33,822 nt of DNA from Candidatus Methanomethylicota archaeon (lineage in GTDB: Archaea; Thermoproteota; Methanomethylicia; Culexarchaeales; Culexarchaeaceae): contig JAJHRD010000015.1 of assembly GCA_020833005.1 (NCBI GenBank), positions 1 to 33,822 on the forward strand, given 5' to 3'. Positions 14,647-22,669 of the stretch are shown here, one piece after another. The number at the start of each line of letters is the position of its first letter. The first letter of the stretch is position 1. The notes under the pieces are model-generated. The model did not search any database. It was not told the origin of the DNA and worked only from the letters and a program-made list of their open reading frames with translations. A program made the position numbers and the translations under genes.

Positions 14647-15618
14647 ATGTCTACGGTGGTTCAGGAGTTTAAGTGTAGGAATTGTGGTGGTAAGCTTGAC
14701 GTCACCCCTGAAACCATAATGGTTATTTGCAGTTATTGTGGTACTCCCAATTGGTTTGTGGATTCCACTGAAGATATATTGGTGGTTCCATCTGTGGGTA
14801 GAGACGATGTTGTTAAAAGCTTCCTGACTAGGGTTTCTGAAGATTTCGATTTGAAACGTATTGCAGATAAAATTCGGATTGTTGAAGTTAAGGGGGTTTA
14901 TATCCCATTCTACTTCTTCTCCATTAAGGTTGAGGGTTTCTATGAGGGGTGGAAGATCGAGAGGGTTGTGGAGACTACGGGTAGGAGGACTCAAGTTAAG
15001 ACTAGGAGGAGGCGTGTTTCAGAAAGTTTTTCCACAGTATTAAAGATACCTGTTTTGGCTAGGCGTAGTGCTGAGGACTTCTCATTAAAGGAGCTTACAT
15101 CACACTACAATTACAGTAATCCCCAAAGCATTCCAATTGGTGATTTGAAGGATTTAAAGAATCTTAAAATGACCTTCTTGAGGTCTGAGATTGGAGTTGA
15201 GGAGGCTTCTGTGATTGCTAGGGATGATGCTGGGGATATAATGCTTAGGAGGGTTTCATCTAAAGTTGATGAGTTGACGAAGTTTGTTTGTAACACTAAG
15301 ATTGTTGAGAAGTCTAAGTTGACGTTGCTCCCATACTGGTACATTATTTATAGTTATGGTGAAGCACAGTATAGGGTGGCATATGCTGGTTGGGATTGCC
15401 ATCTACTATTAGCACAGGAGCCTGTCATGGTTTATCATAGGGTTAGCTATATGCTTGGGGCTGTATCTGGATGCTTAATTTCAGCTTTGGGTTTAGCTTT
15501 CACATTTGCTGTGGGGTTAAATCCAATTTATAGTTTATTCAGTTTGGCTGCTGGATGTGCTGTAAGTTGGTTTTTTGGTGGGAAGATAGTTGAGGATGTT
15601 AGAGTTGAGGGTGGTTGA
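14647..15618 (+). CDS. Zinc-ribbon membrane protein 1 (YdjG/YdjH-like)
   Basis: This 323-aa protein has an N-terminal zinc ribbon with C10, C13, C28 and C31 (CRNCGG and CSYCGT knuckles), a central alpha/beta region marked by VYIPFYFFSIKVEG and an Arg/Lys-rich stretch (about 118-127), then LLPYWYIIYSYGEAQYRVAY (about 233-252), and two hydrophobic helices near the C-terminus (about 266-310). The large domain should be cytoplasmic, with the tail spanning the membrane. Such proteins are sometimes mislabelled as helicase PriA-like because of the ribbon; no helicase motif is present. It is paralogous to the next protein in order of elements. Position after the SPFH gene suggests that it anchors the SPFH protein, as YdjG/YdjH do for YdjI. 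Confidence 0.75.
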   Translation: MSTVVQEFKCRNCGGKLDVTPETIMVICSYCGTPNWFVDSTEDILVVPSVGRDDVVKSFLTRVSEDFDLKRIADKIRIVEVKGVYIPFYFFSIKVEGFYEGWKIERVVETTGRRTQVKTRRRRVSESFSTVLKIPVLARRSAEDFSLKELTSHYNYSNPQSIPIGDLKDLKNLKMTFLRSEIGVEEASVIARDDAGDIMLRRVSSKVDELTKFVCNTKIVEKSKLTLLPYWYIIYSYGEAQYRVAYAGWDCHLLLAQEPVMVYHRVSYMLGAVSGCLISALGLAFTFAVGLNPIYSLFSLAAGCAVSWFFGGKIVEDVRVEGG

Positions 15619-15621
15619 GAA

Positions 15622-16569
15622 TTGAATTATACTTGTAGTAATTGTGGTGGAATTTTTGATGTTCCTGAGGGTGTAAGTATAGTTACATGTCCATATTGTG
15701 GATTAACCGTTAACATTAAGGTTGGAAAACTTGATTTTGAGCATTACTTCTATCCAGCAGTTTATGATGATCAGGCTGCTTATGGTAGATTGAAATCCAT
15801 TTTATCAAGGCAGTTTGGTGTTCCAAGGGGGTTTAGTGATCAAATTAATCTTGTGGGTAGAGTTTTACATTATATTCCACTTTACGTATTTTATGTTGAG
15901 GGTAAGTCTAAGGGGGGTCCTGAAGTTCTTGAGGTTGGTTATGTGGCTTTGCCGGCATTGAAGATGCTTCCAGTGCCCATACCTCAAGGGTATAGTTTCC
16001 CAGTTAGGGGTAAAATATATTTCAAGCCTCAAATAATTAAGGATGCAAAGTTCTATTCACCCACAGTTTCCGTTGATGATTTGGAGAAGATTGCTAGGGC
16101 GAGGGTCTATAATAGGTTTTCTAGGGAGCTTGATCTTGCTGGTAGGGGGTTGGAGGCTAAGATTGATAGTAGATGTGAGGGTCTTGTTCACTACCCTATA
16201 TGGGAATTCAAATACAATTATCTGAATTATCAGTTTAATGGGTTTGTGGATGCAGTTAATGGTGAAGTTCTTTATGGTCAATACCTTGTTTCAACTATGC
16301 ATAGGACTTTATCCATGTCTCTAGGTGCTGGGCTTATACTTGCTGGCGCTGTTATTGGGTTAATTTCGGGTTTAGCGTTGTCAGCTCCATTGATTGGTTT
16401 GGTTGGAGGGGTTCCGCCAGCATTTGCTGGGGCAATTCCACTATTCATGAAGGGTGCATATAAAGTTCAAACCTACACTTTGAAGGTTTTTGGAACTTAT
16501 GAGAGGGAGGCCAGTTTAGGTAAGGAGATACTTGAAGCCATAAAGTTCATTGGTAGAATACCAATTTAA
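15622..16569 (+). CDS. Zinc-ribbon membrane protein 2, paralogue of the preceding gene
   Basis: This 315-aa protein opens with a four-cysteine ribbon at C5, C8, C23 and C26 (CSNCGG and CPYCGL). The same series of elements follows as in its neighbour: LHYIPLYVFYVEGKSKGG, a middle alpha/beta region, LVHYPIWEFKYNYLNYQFNG, then a hydrophobic pair of helices (about 233-283, rich in Gly/Ala/Leu) and a C-terminal cytoplasmic tail of about 30 residues that the neighbour lacks. It lacks the Arg/Lys-rich stretch of the first protein. It starts at TTG 15622, three bases after the previous stop, with GGGTGG (15609-15614) as ribosome site. The two probably arose by an old duplication and may form a hetero-oligomeric membrane anchor. 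No enzymatic motif is visible. Confidence 0.72.
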   Translation: MNYTCSNCGGIFDVPEGVSIVTCPYCGLTVNIKVGKLDFEHYFYPAVYDDQAAYGRLKSILSRQFGVPRGFSDQINLVGRVLHYIPLYVFYVEGKSKGGPEVLEVGYVALPALKMLPVPIPQGYSFPVRGKIYFKPQIIKDAKFYSPTVSVDDLEKIARARVYNRFSRELDLAGRGLEAKIDSRCEGLVHYPIWEFKYNYLNYQFNGFVDAVNGEVLYGQYLVSTMHRTLSMSLGAGLILAGAVIGLISGLALSAPLIGLVGGVPPAFAGAIPLFMKGAYKVQTYTLKVFGTYEREASLGKEILEAIKFIGRIPI

Positions 16570-16633
16570 CGTGATGGCAACGCTTATTAGTAGAATGTTA
16601 TCCTCATTTCCTCAATTGATTTAAGTGGTTTTT

Positions 16634-17791
16634 ATGCGGGTTTCCAGCATAGTTTTCCTCGGTTTAGCTCACGCCATTAATCATAGTTTCCTATTGGCTA
16701 TACCCGTTCTACTTCCACAGATAGCCAGCTCCCTCCATATAAGTATTTATGATATGGGTTATGTTACTTCATTGGCATACTTCCTCTATGGTTTTGGATC
16801 CATATTTGCTGGCCCCTTATCTAGGCGGTTTTCCAGTAGGAGATTAGTCTTCCTCAGTCTACTTTTCTCTGGACTATCACTATTCCCACTACTTATATAT
16901 GTGAATGTTTATGTTTTCACATTCTCCCTAGCCCTTAATTCATTTTTTGCAAGTATATATCATCCCATAGCCAACAAGTTGATTTCAGAAGATTATTATG
17001 GTAGTGTTGGTAGGGTTATGGGATTGCATGGTCTTGGTGGAAGTTTGGGTTCCGTTGTTGTTCCAATGTTCTCCATAGCCATATCGCAAATCTTTGATTG
17101 GAGAGCTTCACTTATACTCTTGGGTTTTCTATCAATGCTTTTATCCATTGCCTTCATCACTGGTGGATCTAAGCCTATTCGCATAGAAGCTGAGGGTTTG
17201 AAGATTAAGTTTCCTTATAGTAGGGTTAAGTGGATAATCCTATTTTCCATTTTTATTGGATTGTTTTCCCGTGGTTTTGAATTGTTCTTACCATCATTAC
17301 TTATTTCAAGGGGGTTTGATCAGTTTTATGCTGCAATGGCCATGTCACTATTATTGCTCACTGGGGTTTTTGGGCAAATTTTCGGTGGCTTCTTCGCTGA
17401 CGCTAAAGGTTCTTTGAAAGCTTTATTTTTAAGCTTTGTTCTTGTTCCCATAAGCTTAATATTCATAGTTTTCGGTCGATGGAGTATTTACATGAGTTTG
17501 TTTGGAGTGTTCCTTTATGGTTTCTCCTTTTATGCTCATCAACCCCCATCGACGAAGATTCAAAGTGAGCTTGTAGATTCATCGTTAACTGGATATGTTT
17601 ATGGATTATTCTTCTGCATAAACTTCTCCCTAGGATCTGTTTCCTCATCTTTAACTGGGTTTTTGGCTGGGGTTTACGGTTTGGAAGCTGCATATGTTTT
17701 CCTTACCGCATTGACGATGCTATCCCTTTTAACCGTAATTATCATGTATGCTAAGTATTCAAAACTTTTCATGGAAAAGCGTTATATGTAA
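16634..17791 (+). CDS. Major facilitator superfamily transporter
   Basis: This membrane protein of about 385 aa has twelve predicted helices and a recognisable loop 2-3 signature, GPLSRRFSSRRLVFL, in the N-terminal half. The second-half equivalent (GGFFADAKGSLKALFLS) is weaker. The first helix contains AHAINHSFLLAIPVLLPQIA, a pattern seen in the fosmidomycin-resistance/YfkF-like MFS group, which suggests export of a small metabolite or drug; this is a soft call. ATG 16634 is preferred over GTG 16625, three codons upstream, though neither has a strong ribosome site. It lies 64 nt after the zinc-ribbon operon on the same strand and only 29 nt before the FAH gene, so the transporter and that enzyme may share a transcript and a substrate pathway. 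Confidence 0.8.
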   Translation: MRVSSIVFLGLAHAINHSFLLAIPVLLPQIASSLHISIYDMGYVTSLAYFLYGFGSIFAGPLSRRFSSRRLVFLSLLFSGLSLFPLLIYVNVYVFTFSLALNSFFASIYHPIANKLISEDYYGSVGRVMGLHGLGGSLGSVVVPMFSIAISQIFDWRASLILLGFLSMLLSIAFITGGSKPIRIEAEGLKIKFPYSRVKWIILFSIFIGLFSRGFELFLPSLLISRGFDQFYAAMAMSLLLLTGVFGQIFGGFFADAKGSLKALFLSFVLVPISLIFIVFGRWSIYMSLFGVFLYGFSFYAHQPPSTKIQSELVDSSLTGYVYGLFFCINFSLGSVSSSLTGFLAGVYGLEAAYVFLTALTMLSLLTVIIMYAKYSKLFMEKRYM

Positions 17792-17820
17792 TTTGCATAT
17801 ACTTGTTTTTGGTGGCATAT

Positions 17821-18771
17821 ATGCTCTTAACATATTTCACTCCATTGAATCGTAGAAAACCCTCTTCAGGCATTTTAGTTAACGATGTAATTATTGATTT
17901 GAATTCAGCTTATCAGAGGATTTTGATGGATGAAGGGTTAAGCTATGATGTGGCTAAGCGTAGAAGTTATAAGGTTATGCCTAGAAACATTATGACTTTG
18001 ATTAGTAGAGGTCCCATAATAATTCCCCTATTGCGTAAGATTGTTGAGGATTTAAATAGATTCATTGGCGTTGAGGGGGTTTCATATAAGTTGAGTGAAG
18101 TCAGATTCTATGCCCCTGTGCCTAAACCTGGAAAGCTTATTGGTATTGGATTGAATTATAGGAGTCATGTTGAAGAGACTGGTGGTAAAATTCCAAGTGA
18201 ACCCATCGTATTCAGTAAGGCTATAACATCCATAATAGGCCCATATGATGACATAATCCTACCAAAAATCTCCAATCAAGTGGATTTTGAGGGTGAACTT
18301 GCAGTGGTTATTGGTGCTAAGTGTAAGTATGTGTCGAAGGGTGAAGCTTTAAATTATGTTTTAGGTTTCATGGTGGCTAATGATGTTACTGCTAGGGATT
18401 TGGAGTTTGCTGGTGGTTCATTACACTTCTTTAGGAGTAAATCCCTAGACACCTTCTGCCCCATGGGTCCAGGGATCTTGTTGAAGGATTATGTGGATGA
18501 TTGGCGTAAGTTTAGGATTAAAACCATTTTGAATGGAACTTTGATGCAGAATTCACTGGTTGATGATATGATATTTGGAGTTGAAGATTTGATTAGCCAT
18601 CTATCTCAAGATATGACTCTAATGCCTGGTGACGTTATATTGACTGGTACGCCTAGTGGTGTGGGCTTTAGGAGGAATCCACCAGTATTCCTCAGGGATG
18701 GTGATGTGGTTGAAGTTTGTATTGATGGTATTGGAAGAATTATTAATAAAGTTAGAAAATTAAACAAATAA
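17821..18771 (+). CDS. Fumarylacetoacetate-hydrolase-family enzyme
   Basis: This 316-aa protein has the FAH catalytic domain in its C-terminal two thirds. Landmarks are GKLIGIGLNYRSHVEETGG (around residues 105-123), the metal-binding VDFEGELAVVIG with its ExE pair, VANDVTARDLE with a metal-binding Asp, and the closing VILTGTPSGVGF. Members hydrolyse C-C bonds in acylpyruvates, decarboxylate oxaloacetate or isomerise hydroxyhepta-dienedioates, using Mg2+ or Mn2+. The exact substrate cannot be read; loss of one family residue is not evident. ATG 17821 is chosen because GGTGG (17811-17815) is 5 nt upstream; the in-frame TTG 17803 would put that site inside the gene. It follows the MFS gene closely. 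Confidence 0.85.
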   Translation: MLLTYFTPLNRRKPSSGILVNDVIIDLNSAYQRILMDEGLSYDVAKRRSYKVMPRNIMTLISRGPIIIPLLRKIVEDLNRFIGVEGVSYKLSEVRFYAPVPKPGKLIGIGLNYRSHVEETGGKIPSEPIVFSKAITSIIGPYDDIILPKISNQVDFEGELAVVIGAKCKYVSKGEALNYVLGFMVANDVTARDLEFAGGSLHFFRSKSLDTFCPMGPGILLKDYVDDWRKFRIKTILNGTLMQNSLVDDMIFGVEDLISHLSQDMTLMPGDVILTGTPSGVGFRRNPPVFLRDGDVVEVCIDGIGRIINKVRKLNK

Positions 18772-18860
18772 TAAAGCTTCATCAACATCATTATGTATAT
18801 AATTTTTATGGTAAAGCTTAAATATGGAGTATGCTCCATTATTATTATTTAGGTGTTTCA

Positions 18861-19028
18861 ATGCCTGAAATCGCATGTCTAAACTGTAAACATGCAGAGG
18901 TAAATCGCAGTGAACTTTCGCCGAATAACATATTTGTGAAGTGCAATAAGGGGAATTTCGGTGGTAAATGGAAGTTTATGAAGATAGGGAGGGACAGCCA
19001 CAACTGCTCAATGTTCGAGCCAAAGTAG
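18861..19028 (+). CDS. Small four-cysteine (zinc-binding-like) protein, function unknown
   Basis: This 55-aa protein has C6 and C9 in ACLNCKHAE, then C28 in FVKCNKGNFGG and C49 in HNCSMFEPK. The CxxC plus two later cysteines suggest a small metal-bound domain of a type found in many short archaeal hypotheticals. ATG 18861 has GGTG (18852-18855) 5 nt upstream, and a TATA-like TTAAATAT lies about 40 nt before it, so the gene is probably real and expressed from its own promoter. I do not recognise a named family. It is followed by the M55 peptidase gene after 69 nt that include another TATA-like element. Confidence 0.65.
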   Translation: MPEIACLNCKHAEVNRSELSPNNIFVKCNKGNFGGKWKFMKIGRDSHNCSMFEPK

Positions 19029-19097
19029 AGGGCTTCGATCCCTTTAATGGGTAAGCGTTAAATACACACCATATAATACACATTTTTTGGTGATTTC

Positions 19098-19949
19098 TTG
19101 AAGGCATTCGTTTCTGTGGATTTGGAGGGTATGCCATACATAGTTACGCCAGCTCAGCTCAACCTTAGAGGTACATTATATAAGGAGGCTAGGGATATAG
19201 CCACAAAGATTACGAATATTGTTTGTGAAGAGCTTTATAAGTGTGGGTTTAGTGGTGTGGTTGTGGCTGATAGTCATGGACCTATGGTTAACTTGAATGT
19301 TGAAAACATTCCAGAATATGTGGAGATTGTTAGGGGGTTTCCAAGACCTTTAAGTATGATTGCAGGTTTTGAGGGTTGCGATGCTGCTTTGTTTCTTGGT
19401 TATCATGCAAAGTATGGGACTCCCCTATCAACCTTCGATCACACGTATAGTGGTGGAACTATTAGGGAGGTTAAGGTTAACGGTGTACCTGCCAGCGAAT
19501 TCCTATTGAATGCATATGTTCTAGGCGAATTTAATGTTCCAGTTATACTTGTGGCTGGGGAGGCTAAGTTGATTGATGATGATGTGAAGAGGTTTGCACC
19601 ATGGATTGAACCAGTCGTTCTTAAGCATTCATTAAGCCGTGTTTCTGCTAAGAGTCAGAGTATGTCCAGAATTGAGGGTGAATTGAGGTCTGCTGTTAAG
19701 CGTTCCGTTGAGAAGTTTAAGAATGGCGCTGTTAAGCCTTTAAAAGCGAATCTTCCAGTGGATTTTGAAATCACATTTATTGCCAGTCATTTTGCTGATG
19801 TTGCTTCCCTAGCTCCAAATGTTAAGAGGGTTGATGGTTTAACTGTTAAGTTTTCATGTGAGAGTATGGCTTCAGCATACAAGTTCTTTGAACTCCTAAT
19901 ATTGGCTGGTTCTGCTGTGGCAAATATTCTTCAAAGGGATGCTGGCTGA
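19098..19949 (+). CDS. M55-family D-aminopeptidase (DppA-like)
   Basis: This 283-aa protein aligns by position with DppA of Bacillus, a D-aminopeptidase forming a decameric self-compartmentalised ring. Metal ligands fall where expected: D8 and E10 in VSVDLEG, H60 in VADSHG, H103 in GYHAKYG and E134 in PASEF. H115 in FDHTYSGG matches the catalytic His. The family releases N-terminal D-amino acids from peptides; archaeal members may instead act on other peptides. The start TTG 19098 has GGTGAT (19089-19094) directly upstream. The gene converges on the ornithine cyclodeaminase-like gene, with a shared palindromic terminator. Together with the LysO exporter and that enzyme it hints at a cluster for amino-acid salvage or removal. 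Confidence 0.88.
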   Translation: MKAFVSVDLEGMPYIVTPAQLNLRGTLYKEARDIATKITNIVCEELYKCGFSGVVVADSHGPMVNLNVENIPEYVEIVRGFPRPLSMIAGFEGCDAALFLGYHAKYGTPLSTFDHTYSGGTIREVKVNGVPASEFLLNAYVLGEFNVPVILVAGEAKLIDDDVKRFAPWIEPVVLKHSLSRVSAKSQSMSRIEGELRSAVKRSVEKFKNGAVKPLKANLPVDFEITFIASHFADVASLAPNVKRVDGLTVKFSCESMASAYKFFELLILAGSAVANILQRDAG

Positions 19950-19961
19950 TCTTAGGTTTTG

Positions 19962-19994
19962 AAACTTTAAAAAATAAATTATTTTTTAAAGTTT
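19962..19994. terminator. Perfect 33-nt palindrome, probable bidirectional terminator
   Basis: A 16-nt arm at 19962-19977 (begins AAACTTTAAAAAATAA) is matched exactly by its reverse complement at 19979-19994, with one central A. It sits 13 nt after the M55 stop and contains the stop codon (19986-19988) of the convergent minus-strand gene. Runs of A and T give U-rich RNA in both directions, which suits archaeal termination of both genes. Confidence 0.6.
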
Positions 19995-20966
19995 TACTTC
20001 TCTTCCAATCTTGTTTTCCAATGCTTTTTCATAAACCTTTAATGCTGTTGCTGCATCTTGTATTGCCAATCCCACTGATTTGAATAGTGTTATCTCTTTA
20101 TCGTTTACTCTTCCACTCTTTAATCCAGCCACAATTTCCCCCAGCTCTGCATATATTTTGTCCTTGGTTATCTCCCCCTCATTTATGGGTATTATTAATT
20201 CCCCTGCCTCTTTTAAGCATGCTTCATATGAGTCTACCACTACTTTGCTCCTCTTTATGGTGATTGTATCCAGTTCCCTCGCGTCTGGTGTGTGAGCTCC
20301 AATTCCATTGATATGTGTGCCCTCTATAAGCCACTCCCCATTGAATACTGGTGTTTTTGATGTTGTGGCTGTGCATATTATTTCACTTTCCTCAACAAGC
20401 TTCTTTGGGTCTGTGACTGGTTTTATGTCTATTCCAAGCTTCCTTGACATTTCCTCTGCATATTTCTCCATGGCATCTCTTTTCACGTCGTATACGTATG
20501 CCTTCTCTAAATCTCTAACCTTCGTTAATGCCCATAATTGTGTTCTTGCTTGTATTCCAGCTCCAAATATCCCTGCAGTCTTTGCATTCCTTTTGGCTAG
20601 GTATTTTGTTGCAACTCCACTTGCAGCTCCAGTTCTCATGGCCGTTATGTATCCCCCCTCCATTATTGCCAGTAGCCTCCCAGTTTTTGCTTCATTTAAT
20701 AGTATTGTGGCTTGTGTTGTTGGTAGATTGTATTTGTAGTTTTCTGGGTGTACTGAAACCACTTTTACTGCTAATGCATCATTCTCCTCTATGTATGCTG
20801 GCATGTAGTATATTATTCCACTATACTTCTTTAGTGGTATGTTGCTTCTAATTGGCATTATAACTTTTCCAAGTGAGAGATTTTTGAATGCCTTTTCCAC
20901 TTCGTTTATGGTTTCCTCCATTGTCAATATTTTCTCAATGTCCTCTCTACTTATTATTAGAACCAC
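19986..20966 (-). CDS. Ornithine cyclodeaminase/alanine dehydrogenase-family enzyme
   Basis: This 326-aa protein of the OCD/mu-crystallin family has substrate-side K68 (ALAVKVVSVHPEN) and R111 (TAMRTGAAS). The Rossmann motif is GIFGAGIQARTQ at 133-143, with D at the end of the second strand (YVYDVKRDA), and NGIGAHTPDARELD carries the region of the catalytic Asp. Family members convert ornithine to proline plus ammonia or, in archaea such as Archaeoglobus, reversibly deaminate alanine with NAD; other members handle other imine/amine pairs. Sequence alone does not decide. The start is GTG 20966, with GGTGA 6 nt upstream. It lies 50 nt after the split LysO exporter genes on the same strand, consistent with an amino-acid function. 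Confidence 0.85.
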   Translation of the reverse strand: MVLIISREDIEKILTMEETINEVEKAFKNLSLGKVIMPIRSNIPLKKYSGIIYYMPAYIEENDALAVKVVSVHPENYKYNLPTTQATILLNEAKTGRLLAIMEGGYITAMRTGAASGVATKYLAKRNAKTAGIFGAGIQARTQLWALTKVRDLEKAYVYDVKRDAMEKYAEEMSRKLGIDIKPVTDPKKLVEESEIICTATTSKTPVFNGEWLIEGTHINGIGAHTPDARELDTITIKRSKVVVDSYEACLKEAGELIIPINEGEITKDKIYAELGEIVAGLKSGRVNDKEITLFKSVGLAIQDAATALKVYEKALENKIGREVKL

Positions 20967-21016
20967 GAGTATTCACCAATTAATGTTATATTGTCTTTAT
21001 TGGCTTATTAAATGTT

Positions 21017-21598
21017 TCACATGATTATAGATAGGATTAATGGTATTATGATTGTTATTATGAGTCCATGATATAATGATATCATTATGTTTTCTTCGCC
21101 TAGACTTTTTGTTATTATTGGTAGTGTTGTATCCATTGTTGTGGCTCCACCAATAATTATTCCAGCTCTCCTCATCCTTTTTGGTAGTATTGGTGTTATT
21201 ATCATTGTGGCTGTTTCCCTAAACATGTTTGCTATGAATGCTATTGCTCCATAGTATGGGTTTACCTTTGCCGTTACATATGCTCCTGTGAAGCTGTACC
21301 ATCCCATCCCCAATGATATTGCTAATGCCAACTTGTAATCCATGTTGAGTATTACTGCTCCAATAATTCCGGCTACTACGGATGCAGTTATGGTTATTAT
21401 TGGTAGGTAAAGCTGATTTCTCAGAGTTTCTATGGATTTCCTTAAATTTTCATACTCCAAACCCACTTCGATTCCCACTTGCAATATTAATGCGAATAAT
21501 AGTATGTCTAGGAATTGCATGATAATATTTGCCCCTCTTATCATTGCCCCCGCCAATATTCCAGCAATTAAGGCTGTAAGGGTGTATGTTGCCTTCAT
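21017..21598 (-). CDS. LysO-type lysine exporter, C-terminal part
   Basis: This 193-aa membrane protein with about six helices corresponds to the second, larger part of LysO (YbjE), which in E. coli is one polypeptide of about 299 aa that exports lysine. The family hallmarks are here: GMGWYSFTGAYVT (about residues 97-109), AFIANMFRETATMII with its Arg-Glu pair, and GGATTMDTTLPIITKSLG near the end. The ATG overlaps the TGA of the preceding short gene by four bases, so the two are translated together and likely assemble into one transporter. The break lies between membrane segments, as in a natural split. The polar Glu and Asp in the helices are probably in the transport path. Confidence 0.8.
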   Translation of the reverse strand: MKATYTLTALIAGILAGAMIRGANIIMQFLDILLFALILQVGIEVGLEYENLRKSIETLRNQLYLPIITITASVVAGIIGAVILNMDYKLALAISLGMGWYSFTGAYVTAKVNPYYGAIAFIANMFRETATMIITPILPKRMRRAGIIIGGATTMDTTLPIITKSLGEENIMISLYHGLIITIIIPLILSIIM

Positions 21599-21852
21599 AT
21601 CCTCATCTTCATTAAGGCTTCAATTAATACTGGGATTACTATGTTTAACGCAGTTATAATCATTATGATTTTTAGTGTTTCAATGCTTATGGAATGTAAT
21701 TCTAATCCTATCCCAACCCCTATCACGAATATTAGTAGCAATATTGATGCAGTTGTTGTTTTATCAAGTATGTTCTTCCTTTTAATTTTCATTTTACCTA
21801 ACATATACCCTACTGTTATTCCTAGTATTATGGCCACATATATTTCAATCAT
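21595..21852 (-). CDS. LysO-type lysine exporter, N-terminal part
   Basis: This 85-aa protein has three hydrophobic segments (about residues 2-20, 35-52 and 60-80) and a basic loop KMKIKRKN after the first. It matches the first third of LysO, with VIGVGIGLELHS in the place of the FFMGISLAF region. It has the best ribosome site of the neighbourhood, GGAGGA (21861-21866 on the minus strand), 8 nt before ATG 21852, while the second part depends on an ATGA overlap, so the complex would be made from a single loading site. Alone it is too short to transport. It lies 51 nt after the ABC permease gene on the same strand. Confidence 0.75.
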   Translation of the reverse strand: MIEIYVAIILGITVGYMLGKMKIKRKNILDKTTTASILLLIFVIGVGIGLELHSISIETLKIIMIITALNIVIPVLIEALMKMRI

Positions 21853-21903
21853 TCATCACATCCTCCTTAAGAGGTGTTGAATATTGCAAATTTTGGTAAG
21901 TTA

Positions 21904-22668
21904 TTACTCTATTATTCTGCTGAAGTTTATTGAGGCTATGATGAACATTACTGTGTCGAATATTGCTATTGCTGCTAGATCTATTGGTAAGTTTGCTAGA
22001 TTCCCAGTGATCATTAGTGATCTTACAGCGTCTACCACGTAGCTCATTGGATTGAAGTGTGCAATCCATTGCATGATTTGCGGCATCATTGAGACTGGAT
22101 ATAGGGCGTTGCTTGCGAAGAATAGTGGCATTGTTATTGCTTGCCCTATGCCCATAAACCGTTCCCTAGTCTTCATGAATGATGCTATGAGAATTGATAT
22201 TGCTGCGAATCCTCCTGAAGCTATGAATATTACTGCGAAAGCCATTGTGAAATTTAGTATGTTAGGTATGAATCTCACACCTATAAGTAAAGCTACTGGG
22301 ATTATTATTAGAGCTTGGAATATTGCCCTAATACCTGATGCAAGTGCTCTCCCCATGACTATGGAGTATCTTGAGGCTGGGGCTACGAGGAGCTTCTTCA
22401 GTATTCCAGATTCCCTCTCCCACACTATTGTTAAACCGTAGAATATTGATATGAATGTTGTTGACTGAATTAATACGCCTGGGGTTATGTAATCAGTGTA
22501 TGGTATCCCTCCTGTTGGTATTGCTCTAACACTCCCCATTATTGGGCCGTATACAACTATCCAGAGGATTGGTTGAACAGCTCTGGAGTAAAGCTCTGTC
22601 CTATCATGCTTTATCCTCCTCATTTCAAGTTCAATCATTGCAAGCAAATTTCTTGCAAAGCCGCTCAT
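21904..22668 (-). CDS. ABC-2 type exporter permease
   Basis: This 254-aa membrane protein has six hydrophobic segments and the ABC-2 (DrrB/NodJ-type) signature region around residues 175-215, with FFASNALYPVSMMPQIMQWIAHFNPMSYVVDAVR. The N-terminal amphipathic helix (ARNLLAMIELEMRRIKHDR) is the elbow that contacts the ATPase, and GLTIVWERESGILKKLLVAPASR is the coupling region. Such permeases export drugs, lipids or polysaccharides; the substrate is unknown. ATG 22668 comes one base after the ATPase stop with a strong GGAGGGG site (22674-22680), so the pair is coupled. The length fits the family, and the pair would form a homodimeric permease with two ATPases. Confidence 0.88.
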   Translation of the reverse strand: MSGFARNLLAMIELEMRRIKHDRTELYSRAVQPILWIVVYGPIMGSVRAIPTGGIPYTDYITPGVLIQSTTFISIFYGLTIVWERESGILKKLLVAPASRYSIVMGRALASGIRAIFQALIIIPVALLIGVRFIPNILNFTMAFAVIFIASGGFAAISILIASFMKTRERFMGIGQAITMPLFFASNALYPVSMMPQIMQWIAHFNPMSYVVDAVRSLMITGNLANLPIDLAAIAIFDTVMFIIASINFSRIIE

Positions 22669-22669
22669 A

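Noticed and set aside
14437-14994. 185-codon minus-strand frame across the SPFH/zinc-ribbon junction
   Set aside because: It is antisense to two supported genes and shows no family pattern.
19029-19043. AGGG...CCCT stem after the small four-cysteine gene as a terminator
   Set aside because: It has only four pairs plus a mismatch and no T-run follows; it is too weak to call.
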